A stretch of DNA of 64,000 nucleotides, taken from contig CAYLPU010000015.1 in the NCBI GenBank assembly GCA_964385635.1, forward strand, positions 3,924 through 67,923, in the 5' to 3' direction. This document shows positions 52,195 to 60,385 of the stretch, piece by piece (position 1 is the stretch's first letter; each line of letters begins with the position of its first letter). The notes under the pieces are model-generated. The model had not been told where the DNA came from, ran no database searches, and worked only from the letters and a program-made list of their open reading frames with translations. Both the position numbers and the translations under genes were made by a program. The DNA comes from CAYLPU01 sp964385635. Lineage in GTDB: Bacteria > Chloroflexota > Anaerolineae > B4-G1.

Positions 52195-53210
52195 AGTAAT
52201 GTCGGTTGCTCCGCTCGTCGGTGGGGCAGGCCCAGATGCTCGTAGGCCCGCGCCGTCGCTACTCGTCCTCGGGGCGTGCGGTCCAGGAAGCCCAGTTGCA
52301 GCAGATATGGCTCGACCACATCCATGATCGTGTCGGGCTCCTCGCTCACGGCGGCTGCGACGGTGTCCAGTCCCACAGGGCCACCGTCGAATTTTTCGAT
52401 GATCGTGCGTAGCACACGCCGGTCCAGGTCATCTAAGCCACGTTCGTCCACTTCCAGCAGTTTCAGTGCCTCACGGGCTGCATTGGCGGTGATACGGCCA
52501 TCGGCACGCACCTGGACGAAGTCGCGCACCCGTCTGAGCAGCCGTAACGCCACCCGGGGTGTGCCCCGGCCGCGCCGGGCGATCTCCGCTGCTCCCGCGT
52601 CGTCTACCTCCACCTTCAGCGCCCACGCGGCCCGGCGCACGATGGCCTCCAGCGATTCCTGGTCATAGAAGTCCACGCGGAAGATGATGCCGAAACGAGA
52701 CCGCAGTGGGGCGGTCAGCAATGCCAGGCGGGTGGTGGCTCCCACGACGGTGAAGCGTGGCAATTTGAGTCGAATGGAGCGGGCGCTGGGTCCTTTACCG
52801 ATGACGAAATCGAGTGCGAAGTCTTCCATCGCTGGATAGAGAATCTCCTCAACGGCCCGGCCCAGACGATGCACTTCGTCAATGAACAGTATCTCTTTCT
52901 CGCGCAGGTTGCTCAGGATGGCGGCCAGGTCGCCGGCTCGCTCGATGGCCGGGCCGGAGGTGACCCGGATTGGCATGTCCATTTCATTCGCGATGATGTG
53001 GGACAGCGTGGTTTTTCCAAGACCCGGGGGACCGTAGAACAACACGTGATCGAGCGGTTCATTGCGTTGCTTAGCCGCCTTGATCAGAATGGCCAGATTC
53101 TCTCGCACGCGGTACTGCCCGATCAGGTCGGCCAGTCGCCGCGGGCGCAGTGCCGGGTCGAGCACGGATTCTTCTTCCTGGGGTTGGGGTGAGATGATGC
53201 GGTTGTTCAT
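52191..53210 (-). CDS. ruvB: Holliday junction branch-migration helicase RuvB
   Basis: A 339-residue AAA+ motor. Walker A GPPGLGKTT (60-68), Walker B ILFIDEVHRL (107-116), GATTRLALLTAPLRSRFG (sensor/arginine finger) and a C-terminal winged helix (FLDRTPRGRVATARAYEHLG). It drives branch migration with RuvA. A TATAAT on the minus strand (53226-53221) lies just upstream, without a good -35. Confidence 0.97.
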   Translation of the reverse strand: MNNRIISPQPQEEESVLDPALRPRRLADLIGQYRVRENLAILIKAAKQRNEPLDHVLFYGPPGLGKTTLSHIIANEMDMPIRVTSGPAIERAGDLAAILSNLREKEILFIDEVHRLGRAVEEILYPAMEDFALDFVIGKGPSARSIRLKLPRFTVVGATTRLALLTAPLRSRFGIIFRVDFYDQESLEAIVRRAAWALKVEVDDAGAAEIARRGRGTPRVALRLLRRVRDFVQVRADGRITANAAREALKLLEVDERGLDDLDRRVLRTIIEKFDGGPVGLDTVAAAVSEEPDTIMDVVEPYLLQLGFLDRTPRGRVATARAYEHLGLPHRRAEQPTLL

Positions 53211-53259
53211 TCTGGGAGTGATTATACAACAAAAGTGCCTAATAGGGTAAATGCTGCCT

Positions 53260-53288
53260 TTGACAAGCCGGGGGCTCAGGGGTACAAT
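53260..53288 (+). promoter_or_regulatory. Promoter of upp
   Basis: TTGACA, exactly 17 nt, TACAAT. The 8-bp tandem repeat follows at once, so it would be in the 5' leader. Confidence 0.75.
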
Positions 53289-53290
53289 TC

Positions 53291-53336
53291 AAATCATCAA
53301 ATCGTCAAATCGTCAAATCATCAAGTCATCAAGTCA
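53291..53336 (+). repeat. 8-bp tandem repeat in the upp leader
   Basis: Six units of AAATCATC/AAATCGTC/AAGTCATC lie between the promoter and the ribosome site. Confidence 0.85.
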
Positions 53337-53346
53337 GAGGTGAGCC

Positions 53347-53976
53347 ATGACGTCGCAAGTGCATATTTCGACCCATCCGCTGGTGCGGCACAAAATGACG
53401 CTTCTGCGTGATCAGCGCACGGACCCCAAGAAGTTTCGCGAACTGCTGCGGGAGATCGCTGTTCTGATCGTCTATGAAGCCACGACTGACCTGGTGATGG
53501 AGGAGGTGGCGGTGATGACGCCATTGGGGCAGGCCAGCGGCTGTCGGCTGCGGGAGCGAGTTGGTCTCGTCCCCATTCTCCGCGCTGGCCTGGGGATGGT
53601 GGAGGGAATCTGGAACATGATGCCCAACGCTGAGGTGTGGCACATTGGCCTCTTGCGCGACGAGCGGACGCTGGAGCCAGTGGAGTACTACAGCCGCCTT
53701 CCGGTCAGCCCTACAGTGGACGTCTGCCTGATTCTCGACCCGATGCTCGCTACAGGAGGATCGGCGGTGGCGGCGGTGGATATTCTCAAGCGCTGGGGGG
53801 CCAGACGGATCAAGTTCGTGGGTGTCATCGCGGCCCCCGAAGGCGTGCGACGTCTGACGACAGCCCATCCTGACGTGCCGCTGTACCTCGCTGTCGTGGA
53901 TGAGCGACTGAACGAAACAGGGCTTATCGTGCCGGGGCTGGGAGACGCGGGGGACCGGCTGTTTGGTACTGGGTAG
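53347..53976 (+). CDS. upp: Uracil phosphoribosyltransferase
   Basis: A 209-residue protein of normal length. The PRPP loop DPMLATGGSA, GLVPILRAGLGMVEG and the C-terminal DERLNETGLIVPGLGDAGDR are diagnostic. It converts uracil and PRPP to UMP in pyrimidine salvage. Its promoter and repeat leader are directly upstream. Confidence 0.97.
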   Translation: MTSQVHISTHPLVRHKMTLLRDQRTDPKKFRELLREIAVLIVYEATTDLVMEEVAVMTPLGQASGCRLRERVGLVPILRAGLGMVEGIWNMMPNAEVWHIGLLRDERTLEPVEYYSRLPVSPTVDVCLILDPMLATGGSAVAAVDILKRWGARRIKFVGVIAAPEGVRRLTTAHPDVPLYLAVVDERLNETGLIVPGLGDAGDRLFGTG

Positions 53977-54007
53977 TCAACGGATGGGGCAGCGAAAGAG
54001 GATTCCA

Positions 54008-54445
54008 ATGGGGCTTGTGAAAGATGCGCCGCACAGTGATTTGACATACAAGGCTGTTGGCTTGGCGATGACGGTGCACAATGATCTGGGGCCAGGACAC
54101 CGTGAAGCAGTATATCAACGTGCGTTGGCAGCCAAGTTGCGCGATGCTGATCTTGTTTTCGCCGAGGAACCATGTATCTCGGTCGAGATGGACGACGGCA
54201 CGGTTGTCGGGCTCTACTACCCTGATTTCGTGGTCGAAGATGCCGTAATCGTTGAGATCAAGGCTCATTCCCATTCTCTCACGAATGATGATGTTGCGTA
54301 GGTTATTGACTACTTTGCCGGAACTGACTGCGATGTAGCCTTACTGATCAACTTTGGTAGACGGCGTCTGGAGTGGAAGCGTCTCTTTCCGCCTAAGAAG
54401 ATCAGCGAGCACCGGCGCAAGAAATGGGGCAAGAGACTGGCATGA
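54008..54445 (+). pseudogene. GxxExxY protein interrupted by an amber codon
   Basis: The reading frame is MGLVKDAPHSDLTYKAVGLA, GPGHREAVYQRALAAKL (the GxxExxY motif), YYPDFVVEDAVIVEIKAH, then TAG at 54299-54301. It continues without any other disruption through VIDYFAGTDCDVALLINFG to a TGA at 54445. Family members have Gln at the TAG position (CAG to TAG), so a single substitution explains the break. GxxExxY proteins carry a PD-(D/E)xK nuclease-like core of uncertain role. Amber readthrough is a formal alternative. Confidence 0.8.
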
Positions 54446-54461
54446 TCCACTTTCCTCCGTT

Positions 54462-54560
54462 TGTCCGTTGCCATCCGTTGACATCCGTTCATCCATTGCT
54501 ATCCGTTGACATCCGCTTGTCCGTTGCTATCCGTTGACATCCGTTGGTGATCCGTTGACG
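54462..54560 (+). repeat. Degenerate ATCCGTTGAC tandem repeat
   Basis: About ten imperfect 8-10-nt units (ATCCGTTG, ATCCGTTGAC, GTCCGTTGCT). The last units contain the in-frame TTG codons that must start the following gene. Confidence 0.75.
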
Positions 54561-55583
54561 TACTTACCGCAGTATTCTCTTATTCTCGGTGTCTCTGTTG
54601 CCCTGGCGCTCGTTCTCACTCCCCTCGCCGGTCGTCTGGGGCGTCGGCTGGGTGTCGTAGACCGGCCTGGGGGGCGCAGAGGCCACGCGGGGGAGATGCC
54701 CCGTTTGGGAGGCGTCGCTTTGTTTCTCGCCTTCGTCGTCGCGGTGGGGGTGGGGCAGGCGCTGCGAATCCCGACGACCGATGAAAAAGAGCCGTTGCGC
54801 CTGCTCGGGCTGCTTGCAGGAAGTGCGCTTCTGTTTGTCATTGGACTGGTGGATGACCGTTGGGAGTTGGGCTATGTGCCCCAGCTTATTGCCCAGACCG
54901 TGGCTGCGCTCATCGCCGTCGCTAGCCTCATCATTGTCGAGCGGTTCAACAATCCCCTGACCGATGAGTTGGTGGTTCTGCCCCCGATCCTTTATGTGCC
55001 GCTCACGGTGTTCTGGATCGTGGGGATGGTCAACACCGTCAACTGGCTTGATGGGCTGGGGGGGTTGGCAGCAGGTGTGGGGGCCATACTCTGTGTTGTG
55101 TTAGCGGTGCACATGCACCGTGTGGGACAGCCTAGCGTTGTTCTATTGCCATTGGCACTCCTGGGCGCAGTGTTGGGGTTCTTGCCCTACAACTTTGCCC
55201 CGTCGCGGATCTTCTTGGGGAGCGCCGGCGCGCTTGTGCTGGGCTACGCGCTGAGTTGCCTGGGCATCATCGCCGGTGGCCGGGTGGCTACGGTGCTGCT
55301 GGTGATAGGGTTGCCCGTCGTGGACGTGGCCTGGCAGATCTTCGACCGGCTGCGCCATCGCCGTTCGCCGGCCCAGGCCGACCGGGGTCATCTCCACTTC
55401 CGCCTGCTCGATCTGGGGCTATCGGAGCGGGCGATCGTATTGCTCTACTGGGGTTTCTGCGCTCTGTTCGGAGTGTTGGCGCTGACCGTTTCTTCTCGCC
55501 TCTACAAGTTGCTGGCGTTGGTGGGCATCGGCGTGGTGGTGGTGGTCGTGTTGGCTCTTCTCTCCCGCGAGCGTGAAGCGTGA
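54555..55583 (+). CDS. WecA/TagO-type phospho-N-acetylhexosaminyl transferase
   Basis: About 342 residues with 10-11 transmembrane helices. Motifs of the MraY/WecA superfamily: GEMPRLGGVAL, GLVDDRWELG (Asp pair), NTVNWLDGLGGLAAG and the cytoplasmic His loop ADRGHLHFRLLDLGLSERA. It transfers a sugar-1-phosphate to undecaprenyl phosphate, starting a cell-surface glycan. No ATG exists at the 5' end; TTG 54555 or TTG 54534, both inside the tandem repeat, are the candidate starts. Confidence 0.9.
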   Translation: MTYLPQYSLILGVSVALALVLTPLAGRLGRRLGVVDRPGGRRGHAGEMPRLGGVALFLAFVVAVGVGQALRIPTTDEKEPLRLLGLLAGSALLFVIGLVDDRWELGYVPQLIAQTVAALIAVASLIIVERFNNPLTDELVVLPPILYVPLTVFWIVGMVNTVNWLDGLGGLAAGVGAILCVVLAVHMHRVGQPSVVLLPLALLGAVLGFLPYNFAPSRIFLGSAGALVLGYALSCLGIIAGGRVATVLLVIGLPVVDVAWQIFDRLRHRRSPAQADRGHLHFRLLDLGLSERAIVLLYWGFCALFGVLALTVSSRLYKLLALVGIGVVVVVVLALLSREREA

Positions 55584-55592
55584 TTTGCCCTA

Positions 55593-55990
55593 TCAGTCGA
55601 GGCCGTAGATCACCGCCAGCAGCCCCGGCGTCATGAGCGACTTAATTACCTGTAGGGCGTCCTGGCGTACACCGGAGAGGGTGAAACCCAACGTCGCGCT
55701 AACCCACAACACGATGATGGCCACGTCGAAGGCAGACAGTTTCCTCCGCTTGGCTGAAGATCTTGAGCAGCGCGCCGATAGGGCACAGGTAGCGGCACCA
55801 GGCCCGCCGGCCAAAGACGAAGGGGAGCACTGGCCCAAATGTGATCAGCGTTATCAGGATAGAGATGCCAGTCTGCTGCTCGCCCAAGGAGCAACGCCGA
55901 GGCGAACACCAACATCCAGAAGACAAACCTGGCGTTGAGCACCCCCCGCGCGAGGCCGGAGAAGAGCGCCTCAATCCCGATGCCGCCCAT
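55593..55990 (-). pseudogene. Frameshifted polyferredoxin-like (NapH/NosR-type) remnant
   Basis: Three minus-strand frames carry successive pieces of one membrane ferredoxin-type protein: FVFWMLVFASALLLG, then GPVLPFVFGRRAWCRYLCPI (4Fe-4S membrane segment), then FDVAIIVLWVSATLGFTLSG. Two frameshifts and a missing N-terminus make it non-functional. Confidence 0.7.
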
Positions 55991-56014
55991 ACTGAAATTT
56001 GGGCTAAGGTCAGA

Positions 56015-56746
56015 TCACTCTTCTGCCCGCTGCGTCAGCAGTTCGATGAGCGGGTTCAGCAGGATAATGAACTGCCTCCCGCCAGCACCGCTGCCTGCCC
56101 CTGGCCGTCCGCCATCACCGCCGGCCATACCGCCACCCGCCTGCATCGTCGCGCGCATTGCCTCCTGTTCCTCATCGCTCATGTTCTCCATCTCGGCCCG
56201 GCGCGTGGCCATCTCGGGCGGCATCTCCCCGCCGCCACGTTCGGCCTGCCGTGTGGCTAGTTCCTCAGGTGATAGTTCCTGGCCGCCACCCCTCTGTCCC
56301 GAACCATCCCCTGCGCCCATGCCCAGCCCCTGGCTCTGTGCCCAATCCCCCAGGTCGTTTTGGGTGAGTTGCATAGCGGCAATCGCCTCCAACTGCTCTG
56401 GGGCCATTGTCCTCTCAATCTGCGCCAGGACGGCGTCCACCTCTGCCTGGACCGTCACGCCGCCTTGCAGGGCCTGCCAGAGCGGGAGCAAGGCGGTCGC
56501 CTGCTCTGGCGTGACGGCAATCTCTGACTCCTCCAGATGGATCGTGCCTAACGCAAGCTGGCTTGATGCATTCAACGCATCGGGGTAGGACGTATCAAGA
56601 ACCGCGCTGGTATAAGTCTCGCTGCCACCTTCGTCCGCCGGGGCTGGAGTGGCTTGTTCTCCACCACACCCGGCCAACACCGCAACAGCCAATGCTGCGA
56701 TCAATCCAACATGCCAAAATCTCAGTGCTCTCTCTTGTTTCATCAT
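56015..56746 (-). CDS. Lipoprotein of the efflux operon
   Basis: A 243-residue protein with lipobox VLAGC (Cys27). Residues 60-150 are a helical region (SQLALGTIHLEESEIAVTPE, ATALLPLWQALQGG). The rest is Gly/Glu/Met-rich (GQRGGGQELSPEELATRQAE). Start at the paired ATGs 56746/56743 after GGGGAAAA; the ORF continues upstream into an 8-bp tandem repeat that would give a meaningless SKSANQQ ladder. It is the last gene after the MacAB-type exporter and may modulate it or be its substrate. No family recognised. Confidence 0.72.
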   Translation of the reverse strand: MMKQERALRFWHVGLIAALAVAVLAGCGGEQATPAPADEGGSETYTSAVLDTSYPDALNASSQLALGTIHLEESEIAVTPEQATALLPLWQALQGGVTVQAEVDAVLAQIERTMAPEQLEAIAAMQLTQNDLGDWAQSQGLGMGAGDGSGQRGGGQELSPEELATRQAERGGGEMPPEMATRRAEMENMSDEEQEAMRATMQAGGGMAGGDGGRPGAGSGAGGRQFIILLNPLIELLTQRAEE

Positions 56747-56800
56747 TTTTCCCCGTTTCATTGTTTGCTGGGGAAGCATCCAAGCCTCCCATAGTTCTTG

Positions 56801-56880
56801 CTGATTCGCTGATTTGCTGATTTGCTGATTTGCTGATTTGCCGATTTGCTGATTTGCCGATTTGCTGATTTGCCGACCTG
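56801..56880 (-). repeat. 8-bp tandem repeat, ten units
   Basis: Ten consecutive 8-mers CTGATTTG/CCGATTTG lie between the permease stop and the lipoprotein ribosome site. The reverse complement (AAATCAGC) resembles the upp-leader units (AAATCATC). Confidence 0.9.
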
Positions 56881-56883
56881 CAC

Positions 56884-58119
56884 TCACTCCCGCCTCAACG
56901 CCTCAATCGGATCCAACTGCGCTGCCTTGCTAGCCGGATAGTAGCCGAAAAAGATACCCACAGCCGCTGAGGCGGCAAAGGCCAATGGTACGGATTCCGG
57001 CACCAGGACGGTGCGCATTGTCCCCAGGGTGTTGAAGAGATAGGATCCGCCCACACCGGCCAAGACTCCGATCAATCCACCCACCAGGCTGAGGGTGACC
57101 GCCTCGAGCAGGAATTGGAGTTGCACGTCGCGGGGGCGTGCTCCCAACGCCTGCCGCAAGCCGATCTCCCGCGTCCGCTCGGTGACGCTGACCAGCATGA
57201 TGTTCATGATGCCGATGCCACCCACCACCAGCGAAATTCCCGCCACCCAGGCTAACAAGTCGCGGAAGGCCTCGGTCGTGGACGCCTGTGCCTCAATGAT
57301 GCTGTCCTGGGTCGTCAGGCTGAAGTCAGGCGACATCGGGTCCACGTCATGGCGCTGGATCAGCAGCGTCGTCACCTGCGACATCACGCTGTCCATCGTC
57401 TCCCTGCTTTCGGCAGAGACGTAGATGGTTCGCACGCTGTCGTCACCGAGCCGTGCGCTGGTGAACTTCTGGAAGACGACGGTGATCGGGATATACACCC
57501 GCCCGTCATAGTCGGTGTTGCCGACCACGCCCTTTTTTGCCATCAGACCGACGATGGTGAACTTGCTTGAGCCGATTTTGACGGACTGGCCGATGGCGCT
57601 TTGTCCACCAAAGAGTTCCTGGGCGATGTCGTGCCCCAGCACGACGACCTTGTTGGTCCGGTCGTTGTCCTCGTCGGTTATAAAGCGGCCCTCCGCCACG
57701 CGGTAGTCGCGCACATCGGGGAAATCAGCGGTCGTGCCAACGATCGAAATGTCCTCCAACGTCGTACTGCCAGCCTTTACGGTTTGGTTCGTAGTTTGCT
57801 CTGCCGAGACGCCGTTGATGCCGGTCACGTTTTGGGCGATGGCGTTGATGTCGTCGTAAGTGAGGCCTGGCGGTCTCCCGGCGCCGGCGCCCATACCAGG
57901 GCCGAAACCGCCCCGGCTTAACGAGGGCATCACCATAACCAGATTAGCGCCCAGGGCGTTGATCTGGTCGGCGATCTCCGCCTCGGCCCCGGCGCTGACC
58001 GCCAACATCACGATCACCGCGGCCACGCCGATGATGACGCCCAGGGTCGTCAGGAACGAGCGCGCCTTGTTGAGAGTCAACCCCTCCCAGGCTACTTTGA
58101 AAGTCCGCCACAGGCTCAT
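56884..58119 (-). CDS. MacB-type ABC transporter permease (FtsX family)
   Basis: A 411-residue protein: N-terminal TM helix after KARSFLTTLGVIIGVAAVI, a large extracytoplasmic MacB-PCD domain (residues 45-280) and three C-terminal helices with TERTREIGLRQALGARPRDV. This is the mechanotransmission type of permease. Its ATG overlaps the ATPase stop by 4 nt. Confidence 0.94.
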   Translation of the reverse strand: MSLWRTFKVAWEGLTLNKARSFLTTLGVIIGVAAVIVMLAVSAGAEAEIADQINALGANLVMVMPSLSRGGFGPGMGAGAGRPPGLTYDDINAIAQNVTGINGVSAEQTTNQTVKAGSTTLEDISIVGTTADFPDVRDYRVAEGRFITDEDNDRTNKVVVLGHDIAQELFGGQSAIGQSVKIGSSKFTIVGLMAKKGVVGNTDYDGRVYIPITVVFQKFTSARLGDDSVRTIYVSAESRETMDSVMSQVTTLLIQRHDVDPMSPDFSLTTQDSIIEAQASTTEAFRDLLAWVAGISLVVGGIGIMNIMLVSVTERTREIGLRQALGARPRDVQLQFLLEAVTLSLVGGLIGVLAGVGGSYLFNTLGTMRTVLVPESVPLAFAASAAVGIFFGYYPASKAAQLDPIEALRRE

Positions 58120-58835
58120 ATCTTCCTCTTCCTCCTCGCTCCGTTCTGTCTGTCAGAGGCGATCTGCCCGTCACGGAGATAGATGACTCGCTCTGCGTGA
58201 TCGGCGATGCCGGGCTCGTGCGTCACCATCACGATGGTCGTGCCCTGGTCGTGCAGTTGGTGCAAAAGTTCCAGGATCTCCTCACTGGACTGGGTGTCCA
58301 GGTTGCCAGTGGGCTCGTCGGCCAGGATGATTGACGGGCGGTTGACCAGCGCCCTGGCGATGGCCACCCGCTGCTGCTGCCCCCCCGACAACTCGTTGGG
58401 CCGGTGGTGCACCCGGTCGCCCAGCCCCACCGATTCAAGAGCAGCGATGGCGCGTTCGTGACATTGTCCATCGGTCAGATGGCTGTCGCCACTGTACAGC
58501 AGAGGCAGCATCACGTTCTTAGCCGCGCTCAATCGGGGCAACAGGTTGTACGACTGGAAGACGAAGCCGATCTTGCGATTGCGCACGCCGGCCAGTCTGT
58601 TCTTGCTCAACCGGCTCACGTCCTCGCCGTCCAGCACGTAGGCGCCACCGGTGGGACGGTCCAGGCAGCCCAGAATGTTCATCAACGTGGACTTGCCCGA
58701 GCCGGAAGGCCCCATGATGGCGATGAACCCACCTTCTTCGACGACTATGCTCACGCCGCGCAGCGCATGAACGGCTATGTCGCCGGTCCCATACACCTTC
58801 GTCAAATCCACGATCTCGATCAGGTTCTCAGCCAT
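58116..58835 (-). CDS. MacB-type ABC transporter ATPase
   Basis: A 239-residue nucleotide-binding protein with Walker A GPSGSGKST, signature LSGGQQQRVAIARAL, Walker B IILADEPTGNLD and the H-loop VTHEP. AGAGGAACAAT precedes the ATG. It works with the permease and the two HlyD-like adaptors encoded upstream. Confidence 0.95.
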   Translation of the reverse strand: MAENLIEIVDLTKVYGTGDIAVHALRGVSIVVEEGGFIAIMGPSGSGKSTLMNILGCLDRPTGGAYVLDGEDVSRLSKNRLAGVRNRKIGFVFQSYNLLPRLSAAKNVMLPLLYSGDSHLTDGQCHERAIAALESVGLGDRVHHRPNELSGGQQQRVAIARALVNRPSIILADEPTGNLDTQSSEEILELLHQLHDQGTTIVMVTHEPGIADHAERVIYLRDGQIASDRQNGARRKRKI

Positions 58836-58850
58836 ATTGTTCCTCTCGCG

Positions 58851-60302
58851 TTAGCCGCCGAACATCCGCATCCCTGGGCCACCGGGTGGCATCATTTCCT
58901 CTTCCGAAGGCACACTCGGCTCCGTGCTTTCCTCCACGCCTGTGCTGACCACCTCGCCAGGCTCCAGGCCGGAGATGATCTCGACATTGACAAAGTCCAT
59001 CAGCCCCACTTCGACCGGGCGCAACTCCATCTCACCATCTGGTTGCACGACAAAGACGACATACTGGTCTGGGCCCAATTCGCGCAATGCTTGCACCGGC
59101 ACGAGTAACACACCTCTGGCCTCACCGGCGATGACTTCGACTTCAGCGTTCATGCCGCCGAGAAGATTAACTTGACCAGAAGCAAAGTCCATGCTTGCCC
59201 AGGCCTGGACGGCCAGCGTGCCGCCCACCGTCACCAGCGCCGGATCCACGCGGATGACCGTTCCGGTGAAGGTATCGTCTGGCAGGGCCTCGAAGATGAT
59301 CTCCACCCGGTTGCCCACCGCCACGCCGCTCATATCTGATTCCTCCACCCAGAACTGGAGTACCGGCTCTTCCAGATCGACCAGGGTGACGATTGAAGCC
59401 GTGCCGATGTCCTCGCCGGGTATCGCCGTCACGTCCACCACAGTGCCGGCGAAAGGCGCACAGAGTTCAGTCGATTCCAAAGCGTCGCGCGCGTCGTTGA
59501 GCGCCAATGCTGCCTGGTCCGCCTTCAGTTCGGCGCGCATGATGGTGTCCGTGGTGGGGCCGCTCTGTAGCAACTCTAGATTCTCCTGCGCCTGGTAGAC
59601 TCTGTTCTGGGCCTGGTCCACCTGGTTCCAGGCATCCAGTTCCTCCATCTCCGCTTGACCTGCGACGTCACCCAACTGTCCCTCGGCCGATCCCCGCTCG
59701 TTCCAGGCATCGTCAAAATCCTCCTGACTGACCGCGCCATCCTCAAGTCCTTCTTCTGCCTCCCAATATTGTTCGGTGTACCACTGGTACTCAATGTAAC
59801 GGGCACGCACGGCAGCATCGAGGTCGGAGTTGAGGGTAGTGTCATAGGTGTACTGCGCGACTATCAATGCAGATTGGGCACTCCATAAGGCGGCGCGGGC
59901 ATTTGCCAGTTCGGCGTCGGTAGGCCCTTCAAGAGTGTCGTCCAGGTCGAGTTGCGCCAGGCGGGCCTCAATGCCGGCCTCGGCCACAGCCAGCTCCAGA
60001 TCGTCCGTCTCTAGCCGGGCCAGCAAGTCGCCTGCCTGCACATAGTCACCGACCTCCACCAATACCTCGTCCAGATAGCCCCCACTCTGGAAACCGAGAT
60101 CAATCTCGGAGGCCGAAACCAGTGTGCCGAACCCACTGACGGAGACAACCAAATCGCCTTGACGCACCTGGGCAGTTGCGATGACCGGCTCGACCGTCTC
60201 CTGACTTGGCAGATAAATGTAACTGTAATAGGCATATCCGGTGCCGGCTGCCAGTGCAAGCACGACGATCAAACCGATCCAGAAAGATTTCTTACGAAAC
60301 AT
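58851..60302 (-). CDS. HlyD/MacA-like periplasmic adaptor 2
   Basis: A 483-residue protein: N-terminal TM helix (FWIGLIVVLALAAGTGYAY), a lipoyl/barrel-sandwich domain split around a coiled-coil hairpin (residues 105-260), then beta-barrel parts (LQFWVEESDMSGVAVGNRVEI, VEVGLMDFVNVEIISGLEPG). It ends in a Gly/Pro/Met-rich tail. ATG 60302 follows GGGAGGGG. A close paralogue of the next gene upstream. Confidence 0.9.
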   Translation of the reverse strand: MFRKKSFWIGLIVVLALAAGTGYAYYSYIYLPSQETVEPVIATAQVRQGDLVVSVSGFGTLVSASEIDLGFQSGGYLDEVLVEVGDYVQAGDLLARLETDDLELAVAEAGIEARLAQLDLDDTLEGPTDAELANARAALWSAQSALIVAQYTYDTTLNSDLDAAVRARYIEYQWYTEQYWEAEEGLEDGAVSQEDFDDAWNERGSAEGQLGDVAGQAEMEELDAWNQVDQAQNRVYQAQENLELLQSGPTTDTIMRAELKADQAALALNDARDALESTELCAPFAGTVVDVTAIPGEDIGTASIVTLVDLEEPVLQFWVEESDMSGVAVGNRVEIIFEALPDDTFTGTVIRVDPALVTVGGTLAVQAWASMDFASGQVNLLGGMNAEVEVIAGEARGVLLVPVQALRELGPDQYVVFVVQPDGEMELRPVEVGLMDFVNVEIISGLEPGEVVSTGVEESTEPSVPSEEEMMPPGGPGMRMFGG

Positions 60303-60309
60303 AACCCCT

Positions 60310-60385
60310 CCCAGGTTTTTTGCCGCTAATTGCACGAATTTCACTGACTTACTTCTCCGTGCCAATTCGTGAAATTCGTGGCTGA
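60310..60385. repeat. ACGAATTTCAC-type intergenic repeat
   Basis: GCACGAATTTCAC and GTGAAATTCGTGGC face each other across the gap between the two adaptor genes. Related to the sequence at 16670-16705. Confidence 0.55.

Noticed and set aside
56801..56880. 8-bp tandem repeat as CRISPR or as coding sequence of the lipoprotein N-terminus
   Set aside because: The units are contiguous without spacers, and the translated SKSANQQ ladder precedes a proper signal peptide with its own ribosome site.
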